Source: Acinetobacter nosocomialis NIPH 2119
GTDB lineage: Bacteria > Pseudomonadota > Gammaproteobacteria > Pseudomonadales > Moraxellaceae
DNA length: 35,356 nucleotides
Reading direction: 5' to 3'
NCBI RefSeq assembly: GCF_000368085.1
Contig: NZ_KB849239.1
Location: forward strand, 984,578-1,019,933
Position numbers and translations under genes: made by a program. The notes beneath the pieces are model-generated. The model did not search any database. It had not been told where the DNA came from and saw only the letters and a program-made list of their open reading frames with translations. The first letter of the stretch is position 1. Each line of letters starts with the position of its first letter. This document shows, piece after piece, positions 17,856 through 24,541 of this stretch.

Positions 17856-18431
17856 ATGAGAAAACTCATACTGTTTCTACATGCATCGCTTGATAGTTTT
17901 GTCGAAGGACCAAATGGGGCAATGGACATAGGTTGGATTGCTTATGATGCCGATTTGGCAAATCATGCAAAAGAAATCTTGAGTACTGCGGATACAGTGA
18001 TTTGGGGACGTGCGACTTACCAGATGATGCATAATTATTGGCCAACTATGCTTTCAAACCCCGAAGCTTCGGAGCATGAACGAAATCATGCTGAGTGGAT
18101 TGAAAAGACAGAAAAAATCGTTTTTTCAACCACCTTAGATACAGTTGAATGGAATAATTCCAGACTAGTCAAAGACCATGTTGAAGAAGAAATTAATAAG
18201 CTCAAGCAGCAACCGGGCAAGGATATGGTGATTTTGGGGAGTCCACGGTTTGCACACTATCTCATGCAACTTGGTTTAATTGATGAATATAAAATTACGG
18301 TTTCGCCCGTTTTAATTGGTAGTGGCTTGCCACTATTCCAAGGTATTCAGCAAAAGACCAATCTTAAACTTATTGAAAATAAAACTTTTGCTTCTGGTGC
18401 GATAGCTCTTCACTATCAAAAGGTTGGTTAG
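17856..18431 (+). CDS. RibD C-terminal/dihydrofolate-reductase-like protein
   Basis: The 191-residue protein starts MRKLILFLHASLDSFV and carries TVIWGRATYQMM and VILGSPRFAHYL segments, which match the small stand-alone RibD_C group (YyaP/YwjB-like) of NAD(P)H reductases. It is not the housekeeping FolA, whose motifs differ. The substrate is unknown. An ATG at 17847 lies directly on the AAAGGA ribosome site, so the ATG at 17856, 9 bases after it, is preferred. No MerR-type dyad is seen upstream, so it appears to lie outside the surrounding regulon. It ends at a terminator shared with the convergent DJ-1-like gene. Confidence 0.8.
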   Translation: MRKLILFLHASLDSFVEGPNGAMDIGWIAYDADLANHAKEILSTADTVIWGRATYQMMHNYWPTMLSNPEASEHERNHAEWIEKTEKIVFSTTLDTVEWNNSRLVKDHVEEEINKLKQQPGKDMVILGSPRFAHYLMQLGLIDEYKITVSPVLIGSGLPLFQGIQQKTNLKLIENKTFASGAIALHYQKVG

Positions 18432-18453
18432 TTTTTTCTATAATATTTATATG

Positions 18454-18494
18454 AAAAAGACGGATTACAAGGCTAGTCTGTAATTCGTCTTTTT
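18454..18494. terminator. Bidirectional terminator
   Basis: The arms 18454-18469 and 18479-18494 pair over 16 positions with one mismatch (AAAAAGACG...CGTCTTTTT), 9-base loop. It sits between two convergent genes. Confidence 0.88.
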
Positions 18495-18498
18495 AGAT

Positions 18499-19305
18499 TT
18501 ATTTCATACTGCTTAAACGTTTAACTACTGCTTCGGCAATTTCTTTACTCGACTGTGGGTTTTGTCCAGTAATAATTCTGCCATCTGAAACCACATATGA
18601 GGTAAACGGAATAAAAGCTTGTTTATATTTTGCACCACGTTCAATGAGCCCATTTTGTAAAGAAAATGGAACTTGAGACTTAATACCAGAAAGAGTTTCT
18701 TCTATATTTGCAAAACCCGTGACAGTTCTACCTGCAATTAACGGTTTGCCATTTTCATCCTGCAAAGGTAATAAACCACCTACGCCGTGACAGACTGCTG
18801 AAACGACTCCACCTTGGCGATAGATCTGTTCGCTAATGTTTTGCAAAGCTTTATTATTTGGGAAATCCCACATGGTGCCGTGCCCACCCGTATAGTAAAT
18901 GGCTTTGTACTGGGTAGGATTAATCGCGTTCGGAGTTAATGTTGTTTTTAACCGTTGCATAAATGCTGGGTCGGCTAAATGCTGACGAGCGGATTTGTCT
19001 AAGTAAATAGACTTTAAGCTACGTTCATCTAGAGGCACTTCACCACCTAAAGGACTTACAAAGTCCATTTCATAGCCGGCAGCTAATGCAACATCATAAA
19101 AATGGGTGAGTTCGGTTAGCCAAAGTCCTGTTTTATCTGAACGAGAAGGGTAAGCCGAATGATTAGTCATGACGACTAAAATTTTTCCATTTGTTTTTGC
19201 AAGGCTTTGAGCTTTATCTGAACCTGCGGCATAAACCACATTTGTAGATAAAAGAATGGCAAAAATAATACTTAACCAACGTTGAAAATTCCACACTTTA
19301 AACAT
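18499..19305 (-). CDS. Periplasmic DJ-1/PfpI (Hsp31-like) protein
   Basis: A DJ-1 superfamily protein with YYTGGHGTMWDFPNN and the nucleophile elbow SAVCHG. Counting from the ATG at 19305, the triad-type residues are Glu65 (LTELTH), Cys172 and His173. An N-terminal signal peptide is clear (positive MFKVWNFQR, then a hydrophobic run ending NVVYA before AGS), so the protein is exported, unlike its cytosolic relative at 19955. Hsp31-like members have glyoxalase III or protein-repair activity. A GTG at 19326 could start the frame, but GAGGA before the ATG at 19305 fits better. It has its own MerR-type promoter. An 8-bp inverted repeat (19305-19312 with 19325-19332) brackets the ribosome site. Confidence 0.85.
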   Translation of the reverse strand: MFKVWNFQRWLSIIFAILLSTNVVYAAGSDKAQSLAKTNGKILVVMTNHSAYPSRSDKTGLWLTELTHFYDVALAAGYEMDFVSPLGGEVPLDERSLKSIYLDKSARQHLADPAFMQRLKTTLTPNAINPTQYKAIYYTGGHGTMWDFPNNKALQNISEQIYRQGGVVSAVCHGVGGLLPLQDENGKPLIAGRTVTGFANIEETLSGIKSQVPFSLQNGLIERGAKYKQAFIPFTSYVVSDGRIITGQNPQSSKEIAEAVVKRLSSMK

Positions 19306-19335
19306 CACAGGTTCCTCATTTATCACCTGTGATCC

Positions 19336-19366
19336 ATCGTATGTTTAAAGTGTACTTTAAGGTCAA
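19336..19366 (-). promoter_or_regulatory. MerR-type promoter for the periplasmic DJ-1-like gene
   Basis: On the minus strand: -35 TTGACC (plus 19361-19366), 19-base spacer (19342-19360), -10 TACGAT (plus 19336-19341). The spacer holds TTAAAGT-N2-ACTTTAA with perfect 7-bp arms. Confidence 0.87.
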
Positions 19367-19381
19367 TAGAATTCTATAGGT

Positions 19382-19798
19382 TTACGGCGTTTTTGATTTA
19401 TCGTAATAGAGATTCATAAGGCGTTCGGCATTTTCTTCACAGGTAATTTCATCGGGTTTGTTATTAATTGCTTCAATCATGGTGAGTAAATTTTGCTTAC
19501 TGACTTTAAGCTTTTGTTCTAAAAGTTCGATTTCTTGAATTTTAGATTCAAGTGTTTGGATGAGTGCGTCATGGTTCCAAGAAGACACCTTGGACGGTAA
19601 AAATGATTTAATTTCTGCTAAAGAAAAACCAACTTGCTGGGCCTGTTGAATTAAAGAAAGTTGCTTTAAATCGTTATCCGTATATTCACGATAACCATTC
19701 GACTTTCTTTTTGCTTTAGGCAAGAGTTTGATTTGCTCGTAATAACGAATTGTAGGGGTGCTTAAACCACTTAGCTTTGATAACTCGCTAATATTCAT
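19382..19798 (-). CDS. MerR-family regulator with a single cysteine
   Basis: The 138-residue protein has the MerR winged helix (MNISELSKLSGLSTPTIRYY, RKSNGYREYTDNDL, residues 1-70), a long dimerisation helix (about 72-112) and a short effector tail with the only cysteine, Cys120. It lacks the metal-binding cysteine sets of MerR, CueR or ZntR. MerR proteins activate promoters with 19-20-bp spacers by twisting the DNA; five such promoters lie within 6 kb. The gene is divergent from the cytosolic DJ-1-like gene and overlaps its promoter region. An upstream in-frame ATG at 19819 would add MSIEYVA, but this lies in that promoter's -35; the canonical MNISEL start is preferred. Confidence 0.87.
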   Translation of the reverse strand: MNISELSKLSGLSTPTIRYYEQIKLLPKAKRKSNGYREYTDNDLKQLSLIQQAQQVGFSLAEIKSFLPSKVSSWNHDALIQTLESKIQEIELLEQKLKVSKQNLLTMIEAINNKPDEITCEENAERLMNLYYDKSKTP

Positions 19799-19812
19799 AG
19801 CCACATACTCTA

Positions 19813-19843
19813 TTGACATTCAAGTTAACTTTAGACTTATAGT
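19813..19843 (+). promoter_or_regulatory. MerR-type promoter for the cytosolic DJ-1-like gene
   Basis: -35 TTGACA (19813-19818), 19-base spacer (19819-19837), -10 TATAGT (19838-19843). The dyad TTCAAGT-TA-ACTTTAG has two mismatches from the consensus, making it the weakest of the five. It also overlaps the merR upstream region and may mediate autoregulation. Confidence 0.8.
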
Positions 19844-19954
19844 CACTTAAAAGCAAGGTTCATAACTTTACCAAGCACACACTTTCAGTAACAGCTTTCT
19901 ATGCTTTGATAGATGAAAGAATAGAATTATAAGTATGAAAAAAGAGGTGAGAAA

Positions 19955-20653
19955 ATGTCTAAACGCATATTACACGTCGTGACCAATATTTCACGCTATA
20001 AGGATGTAGATGAGCCGACAGGACTGTGGTTGGGCGAGCTCACCCATGCTTATGATGAGTTTGAAAAGCAAGGTTATGTGCAAGATATTGTCAGCCCAAA
20101 TGGCGGAAAAACCCCGATCGAGCCTAAATCACTTGCGCCTTTGGTTGCAGATAAATCTGTTAAAGCCAGAGAAAAAGACCAAGCTTTTATTACCCTGTTA
20201 GCAAATACTTTTAAGCCTTCCGATATTCATTGGCAAGATTATGACGTGATCTATTACACGGGTGGTCACGGTGTGATGTGGGATTTTTTAGATAACCCTG
20301 AACTGCAAGAAATCACCAAAAATATTTATGAAAAAGGCGGGATTGTTTCGAGTGTATGCCACGGTTATTGCGGTTTGCTTAACGTCAGACTTTCAAATGG
20401 CAAACGTCTAATAGAAGGTAAAAAGTTAACTGGCTTTGCATGGAGTGAAGAGGTTCTGGCAGGGGTAGCGAAAAAAGTGCCATACAATGCCGAAGAGTTA
20501 GCGAAAGAATATGGCGCTCGTTATGAAAAGGCTTTTATTCCTTTTGCGCCGTATGTGGTTCAAGATGGCAACTTGATTACTGGTCAAAACCCGTTTTCAG
20601 CTAAGAAGACGGCTTTAGCGATTATAGAAACGCTTGAAAAGAGTGCTTCGTGA
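19955..20653 (+). CDS. Cytosolic DJ-1/PfpI (Hsp31-like) protein
   Basis: This 232-residue DJ-1 superfamily protein lacks a signal peptide. Catalytic residues by position are Glu28 (LGELTH), Cys135 and His136 (SSVCHGYCG), with the YYTGGHGVMWDF motif at about 100-111. It is clearly related to the periplasmic protein at 18499 (shared GLWL-ELTH-YD, YYTGGHG-MWDF, VCHG, AFIPF, GQNP segments), so the pair is a duplicated enzyme sent to two compartments. Known relatives convert methylglyoxal to lactate without cofactor or repair glycated protein; which applies here is not shown. It is driven by the MerR-type promoter at 19813, with a leader of about 100 bases and AGAGGTGAG before the ATG. Confidence 0.87.
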   Translation: MSKRILHVVTNISRYKDVDEPTGLWLGELTHAYDEFEKQGYVQDIVSPNGGKTPIEPKSLAPLVADKSVKAREKDQAFITLLANTFKPSDIHWQDYDVIYYTGGHGVMWDFLDNPELQEITKNIYEKGGIVSSVCHGYCGLLNVRLSNGKRLIEGKKLTGFAWSEEVLAGVAKKVPYNAEELAKEYGARYEKAFIPFAPYVVQDGNLITGQNPFSAKKTALAIIETLEKSAS

Positions 20654-20677
20654 AAATTATTCAAAGTTATAAATAAG

Positions 20678-20717
20678 ATAAGCCGAATACTGCAAATGGA
20701 GCATTCGGCTTATTTTT
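20678..20717. terminator. Bidirectional terminator
   Basis: ATAAGCCGAAT (20678-20688) pairs perfectly with ATTCGGCTTAT (20703-20713) around a 14-base loop, then TTTT. It separates the convergent DJ-1-like and metallo-hydrolase genes. Confidence 0.85.
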
Positions 20718-20723
20718 ATCAAA

Positions 20724-21743
20724 CTATGAACGCCACCAATAATTTTCAACATTCGGCTCGTTTAAGTTCAAGAGTTGTCCCATTTGCGGTGTGCTAATGG
20801 CTAAATTATTTTCATGAGCCAAAGCCACGATACGTTCAAACGGGTCGTCCCAAGCATGAAGCGCCAAGTCAAAAGTACCATTATGTACAGGCAACAAATG
20901 ACGACCTTTTAAGTCTAAATGTGCTTGTAAAGTTTGCTCTGGTTGCATATGAACATCGGGCCATTCAGGATCATACGCACCAGTTTCTAACATGGTCAAA
21001 TCAAATGGACCATAACGATGTCCAATCTCTTTAAACCCATCAAAATATCCCGTGTCACCGCTAAAAAACACACGTAAGTCATTATCGATAATCACCCACG
21101 AAGCCCATAGCGTTGCATTGCTATCGCCCATACCACGGCCTGAAAAATGATGGGCAGGGGTAGCGACCAGTTCAAGTCCATCTATATGCGTGGTGTCCCA
21201 CCAGTCGAGTTGTTGAACTTTCTCTGCTGGAATTCCCCATTTAATAAGGGTATCGCCTACACCAAGCGGCGTTAAGAAATGTTCAACTTTATCGTTAAGC
21301 TGCATAACCGCATGGTAGTCGAGGTGGTCGTAGTGGTTATGCGACAGAATCACACCTTTAATGGGTGGTAAGTCTGCAATGCTAATCGGTGGCTGGTGAA
21401 AACGTTTTGGACCAATCCATTGAAAAGGTGAAGCACGTTCAGAAAAAACAGGGTCGGTTAACCAAAACTCATTTTGCAGTTTTAACAAAATGGTTGAGTG
21501 GCCCAAACGAAATAGAGAGCGGTCAGGCGCACTTAAAAGCTGTTCTTTGGTTAAGCTTAAAACAGGAATTTCTTTGTTGGGTACTGTGTCTTTTGGCTTG
21601 TTAAATAGAAACTTCCACATGAGTTGGAGAGTTTTGCCAAAAGAAGGCTTGTGTTGGTTCGGACGCGTATTTCTAAATTTGCCATTGTGCTGTTGAGATG
21701 GCATTAGGGGAGAAGGCAAGTTTGTTGTGTTTGAAATCGTCAT
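20724..21743 (-). CDS. Metallo-beta-lactamase-fold hydrolase (RomA/UlaG/NAPE-PLD-like)
   Basis: The 339-residue protein carries LGHSTILLKL, the metal motif HNHYDHLD (His135, His137, Asp139, His140) and later SGDTGYFDGF and PVHNG segments. This layout fits the NAPE-PLD/RomA group, whose substrates are often phosphodiesters or lactones. The N-terminal 50 residues are basic with a short hydrophobic run (about 38-48) and may attach it to the membrane. The gene lies downstream of a TetR gene on the same strand, but a TetR-type operator (21821-21834) sits directly upstream of it, so it probably has its own regulated promoter. AAGGAA precedes the ATG. The substrate is unknown. Confidence 0.83.
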   Translation of the reverse strand: MTISNTTNLPSPLMPSQQHNGKFRNTRPNQHKPSFGKTLQLMWKFLFNKPKDTVPNKEIPVLSLTKEQLLSAPDRSLFRLGHSTILLKLQNEFWLTDPVFSERASPFQWIGPKRFHQPPISIADLPPIKGVILSHNHYDHLDYHAVMQLNDKVEHFLTPLGVGDTLIKWGIPAEKVQQLDWWDTTHIDGLELVATPAHHFSGRGMGDSNATLWASWVIIDNDLRVFFSGDTGYFDGFKEIGHRYGPFDLTMLETGAYDPEWPDVHMQPEQTLQAHLDLKGRHLLPVHNGTFDLALHAWDDPFERIVALAHENNLAISTPQMGQLLNLNEPNVENYWWRS

Positions 21744-21820
21744 CTTGTTTTTCCTTATTGGAACAAACCTATATGTACAAATAAGAACTTGGGCTAAGTA
21801 CTTATTTTGATTTACTTAAA

Positions 21821-21834
21821 TGAGTATTTACTCA
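21821..21834. promoter_or_regulatory. TetR-type operator before the metallo-hydrolase gene
   Basis: TGAGTATTTACTCA: 5-bp arms TGAGT/ACTCA with a 4-base centre, nested in a wider AATGAGT/ACTCATT dyad at 21819-21840. The same TGAGTNNTTACTCA layout recurs upstream of the TetR gene. Confidence 0.72.
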
Positions 21835-21884
21835 CTCATTAATTGGTTTAAAAATAAGGACGCCGTGCATCCTTACTCTTTTAT

Positions 21885-22454
21885 CTATATTGAAACGGCA
21901 TGCCAAAACGCTTCAAAACCAGATTTGCGATAACGCTCGGTTTGAGAAGGGTCTTGGGCAATAAAATTAAGTGTAACCTCGGCAAGCGCACCTAAAATTG
22001 AAGCAATAAATAACGGTGGATAATCTCTTAACTTGCCATCGTTAATACGTTCTTGAATGTTTTGAGTAAAATCACAAAAGGTTTGCATACCAATTTGTTT
22101 ACTTTGCTCAGTAATTTGTTCCGATGTTGAAAGCTGCGCCATGACTTTACGTTTAAGGGGAGCTTCTAAACTCCAGTCCAAATAGCTTTGCCAGATATGC
22201 GACATTTGTGTTTGTAAGTCTGAGTTGGTAGGGTAACCAAGCATCATGACCTGACGTAGCTCAGACTTGAGCGAAAGATATAACTGATTAAGCAATTCTT
22301 CTTTATTACTAAAATAGGTAAATAAAGTGCCTTCTGCCACGCCAGCAACTTTTGCAATTTTTGAGGTAGACGCACGTTCGCCAAGCTCTGCTAATGTTTC
22401 GATAGCAGCACTTAAAATTGCATTACGTTTATCTTCACTACGAGGACGAGCCAT
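21885..22454 (-). CDS. TetR/AcrR-family repressor
   Basis: The 189-residue protein has the N-terminal TetR helix-turn-helix (IAKVAGVAEGTLFTYFSNKEELLNQLY, about residues 30-56) and a variable helical ligand domain. The frame can be extended to a TTG at 22460, but the ATG at 22454 (MARPRSEDKRN) is the usual family start. Matching operators lie just upstream of its own start and upstream of the metallo-hydrolase gene, so autoregulation and control of that gene are likely. The operator upstream of tetR may also affect the divergent gene at 22589. The ligand is not predictable. Confidence 0.85.
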   Translation of the reverse strand: MARPRSEDKRNAILSAAIETLAELGERASTSKIAKVAGVAEGTLFTYFSNKEELLNQLYLSLKSELRQVMMLGYPTNSDLQTQMSHIWQSYLDWSLEAPLKRKVMAQLSTSEQITEQSKQIGMQTFCDFTQNIQERINDGKLRDYPPLFIASILGALAEVTLNFIAQDPSQTERYRKSGFEAFWHAVSI

Positions 22455-22468
22455 ATACAAACAGATTA

Positions 22469-22486
22469 ATTGAGTGATTACTCAAT
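22469..22486. promoter_or_regulatory. TetR-type autoregulatory operator
   Basis: ATTGAGT-GATT-ACTCAAT is a perfect 7-bp-arm inverted repeat, 15 bases upstream of the TetR ATG. Its core TGAGTGATTACTCA matches the site before the metallo-hydrolase gene in arms and spacing. Confidence 0.75.
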
Positions 22487-22588
22487 CATAAACAAAAATA
22501 GAAAAAATGCAAGCTAAACAAAAATACCAACTTAAAACGATAGCTAACCGTTATGATCTTATGCTTGGCTGTTGGGGAATGAAATTAA

Positions 22589-23113
22589 ATGAAAATTTTT
22601 GCTGTTGACCAAAATAGTGCTTTAACACGCTATGCAGGACAAAGTCTGGTTATTAAATTTGATGACGGAAAAATACTAGAGATCAATGACAGCCAAGAAC
22701 CTTTAGCCGCGTTCCCTGAAGGCATTCTTATATGGAGTGGTCGAGCTCCCAATCAAGATGCTATAACTGATTTGCAGTTTTCACAACTGAGCATCACGCC
22801 AGTCGCTAGTAATGGAATTATTATCGCGCCATACCAAGAACAAATAGCGACAGCTATAAGCCTGACCATGTTCGTTACCGATGAAAATGCGCAATTACTC
22901 CCAATTAAAGAAAAAAATGTTGTGATTGAGCTTAAAAATGGAAAAACCATAGAAGTACTCGAAGACTACGCTAAAAAAGGCTTGTTGGTCTGGGGCGGGC
23001 GTGAACCCATTTCAGGGCTTTCTATAGAACAATTAAAGGAAAGAACCGAAAGCCTAGGGATTTATCCTATGGCTAGTAATGTCATTTACGTATTTCCATT
23101 TAAGTTGGCATAA
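22589..23113 (+). CDS. Uncharacterised protein made of two tandem repeats
   Basis: I do not recognise this 174-residue protein. It is built from two copies of a unit of about 62 residues. Unit A covers residues 19-82 (LVIKFDDGKILEI... GILIWSGR... VASNGIIIAPY) and unit B residues 110-171 (VVIELKNGKTIEV... GLLVWGGREP... MASNVIYVFPF). Each unit predicts beta strands followed by a short helix and a closing strand, so a two-lobed beta-rich fold is likely. No signal peptide or membrane helix is visible. It is divergent from the TetR gene and shares the intergenic region with its operator. The coding frame has good codon use and an unbroken duplication, which supports a real protein. Confidence 0.7.
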   Translation: MKIFAVDQNSALTRYAGQSLVIKFDDGKILEINDSQEPLAAFPEGILIWSGRAPNQDAITDLQFSQLSITPVASNGIIIAPYQEQIATAISLTMFVTDENAQLLPIKEKNVVIELKNGKTIEVLEDYAKKGLLVWGGREPISGLSIEQLKERTESLGIYPMASNVIYVFPFKLA

Positions 23114-23282
23114 AAGGTTCAAAGAGGGCGAAAAGAATTGATAATTTGGGCAGTACTTAAGTAGGGACAGGAGTAGATCGTTTTGTTTTATGCATTTTAT
23201 AAATAAAAATTTAACAATAAATTTTAACTATTTATCCTTACTTTTTAATGATCTATTTTAAAGCAAATGTCATTTTGTATGC

Positions 23283-23311
23283 TTGACTGTAAGTGAGTTG
23301 GATACTATCCT
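23283..23311 (+). promoter_or_regulatory. Sigma-70-like promoter of the structured transcription unit
   Basis: -35 TTGACT (23283-23288), a 17-base spacer, -10 TATCCT (23306-23311). The predicted start, near 23318, coincides with the beginning of the first hairpin. Confidence 0.6.
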
Positions 23312-23315
23312 TTGC

Positions 23316-23480
23316 GGGCTGGCCTACATTGCCAGCCGGTTTTGACGGACCGCTATTTGAACCACATCAGGATTATTTCTTCTGAGGAGTAGTCTTGTGT
23401 GCACACCCCGTTCCCTCCCGTAGCGGTAGGACGGGAGTGGGACACCTTTGGGTGTGCTGGAGTTCAAACCAGTCCGTCAA
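23316..23480 (+). ncRNA. Nested, strongly folded RNA element (leader or non-coding RNA)
   Basis: A first hairpin pairs GGCTGGC (23317-23323) with GCCAGCC (23331-23337). Then four stems nest inside each other: TTGACGGAC (23342-23350) with 23472-23480; TTTGAAC (23356-23362) with 23462-23468; GCACACCC (23401-23408) with 23450-23457; CTCCCGT (23415-23421) with 23431-23437. Perfect nesting of 31 base pairs is hard to explain by chance. The identity is unknown; a P4-type satellite immunity RNA or leader is one candidate, by general resemblance only. Confidence 0.6.
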
Positions 23481-23560
23481 CCTGCTTCCGTTCTGCCACC
23501 ATAATTTATAATGTTTCGGCAGAACTCCCAAAAGAAGGAGTTGGCTATGCACATTCATAA
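23399..23560 (+). CDS. Possible 53-residue ORF within the folded leader
   Basis: A GTG at 23399, 9 bases after GAGGAG, opens a 53-residue frame (MHTPFPPVAVGREWDTFGCA...) that ends at 23560. It lies over the inner stems of the folded RNA, so coding and folding compete. The composition (Pro, Cys, Ser-rich) is unusual. It recalls ash/icd-like ORFs of P4-type phage satellites, but this is a weak memory-based resemblance. It may be a decayed or non-translated frame. Confidence 0.35.
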   Translation: MHTPFPPVAVGREWDTFGCAGVQTSPSTCFRSATIIYNVSAELPKEGVGYAHS

Positions 23561-23603
23561 ATTATTGGCAGTCACTGTCAAAAACTATCTCGACACAACT
23601 TAA
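23547..23603 (+). CDS. Possible 18-residue peptide
   Basis: An ATG at 23547, with an excellent AAGGAG 6 bases upstream (23535-23540), encodes MHIHKLLAVTVKNYLDTT and overlaps the end of the 53-residue frame. The strong ribosome site is the only support. It could be a leader peptide, a small effector, or the remnant of a longer gene. Confidence 0.35.
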   Translation: MHIHKLLAVTVKNYLDTT

Positions 23604-23715
23604 ATCAATTTAAAGCAGTTTGATGAGCTATAGGCTTTTCAGGCTTTAAATCATTACGTCTAAAACTCAGCAACAATAAAACTTGAGATGTGCCAAGCAC
23701 AGTCTTTACGGCTTT

Positions 23716-23754
23716 GCTGTGCCTTTTTTTCTCCCAGAAAAGGCACAGCTTTTT
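23716..23754 (+). terminator. Strong terminator closing the structured transcription unit
   Basis: GCTGTGCCTTTT (23716-23727) pairs perfectly with AAAAGGCACAGC (23738-23749), 10-base loop, followed by TTTTT. With the promoter at 23283 it frames a unit of about 440 bases. Confidence 0.85.
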
Positions 23755-23795
23755 AATCTCATTTAGAAACAACAAGAATTTATAACGGCAAAACT

Positions 23796-24341
23796 ATGTC
23801 AAATTTAGAAATATCTTCGAAAAAACTACATGTTATTCAAACTGCTATACACCTATTTACAACTTACGGGTTTCACACAGCGGGCGTAGACCTGATTGCT
23901 AAAGAAGCCCAAATTACCAAATCCACCTTTTATAAATATTTTGGTTCAAAAGAAGGCCTGATCGAAATGTGCATTGCCTTTCAAAAAAGCTTGCTCAGAG
24001 AAGAAGTGCTTGCCATTATTTACTCAGGCCATTACCGCACTTCAAAAGATAAACTCAAAGAAATTATTGTTTTACATGCCAACTTTAATAGCCTGTACTA
24101 CCTTTTACTAAAAGCCTTTTTTGAAATTAAAGCCGCTTATCCACAGGCTTACCGTATGGCAATAGAGTATAGAAAATGGTTGCTTCATGAGATTTTTGAC
24201 CTGATTTTTAGTTTAGAAACTCATGCATTCAAACCCGATGCCAATTTGGTTTTAAACCTAATAGATGGCTTGATGTTCCAGATTTTAAGCTCAAATAGTT
24301 TGGATGAAAGGGATATGGTGGTGGAGAGGTTTTTTAAATAG
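23796..24341 (+). CDS. TetR/AcrR-family regulator
   Basis: The 181-residue protein has a TetR DNA-binding domain (AIHLFTTYGFHTAGVDLIAKEAQITKSTFYKYFGSKEGLIEM, about residues 17-58, helix-turn-helix at 34-52). The C-terminal helical domain includes YRKWLLHEIFDLIF and a short NLIDGLMFQILS helix. The TFYKYFGSKEGL helix is the usual strong TetR mark. The gene stands alone: a terminator lies upstream and a lipoprotein gene 200 bases downstream. No clear palindrome is seen in its short upstream region, so targets are unknown. The ribosome site is weak. Confidence 0.83.
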   Translation: MSNLEISSKKLHVIQTAIHLFTTYGFHTAGVDLIAKEAQITKSTFYKYFGSKEGLIEMCIAFQKSLLREEVLAIIYSGHYRTSKDKLKEIIVLHANFNSLYYLLLKAFFEIKAAYPQAYRMAIEYRKWLLHEIFDLIFSLETHAFKPDANLVLNLIDGLMFQILSSNSLDERDMVVERFFK

Positions 24342-24541
24342 GAATTAATATTTTTTCAATTTAAATGAAGCAATAAATTTAATTTTTAATAATTGATTAC
24401 CTTTTTAACTTACTTAAACTTTTATTATTACGTCTGATAATTAATAAGTTAAATCTGAAAATTAATTATTTCTTATAATAAAATTTTAACTTATTATGCT
24501 TAACCGCATTTTATACCACTCAATAAAAAAGAGTAAATTTT

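Noticed and set aside
23316..23480. Integron attC site or IS end as explanation of the folded element
   Set aside because: No core GTTRRRY/RYYYAAC boxes at the ends and no integrase or transposase in the window.
23373..23558. A 61-codon minus-strand frame over the folded RNA
   Set aside because: It is antisense to the promoter, stems, ribosome sites and terminator that all point rightward; inverted repeats often create such open frames.
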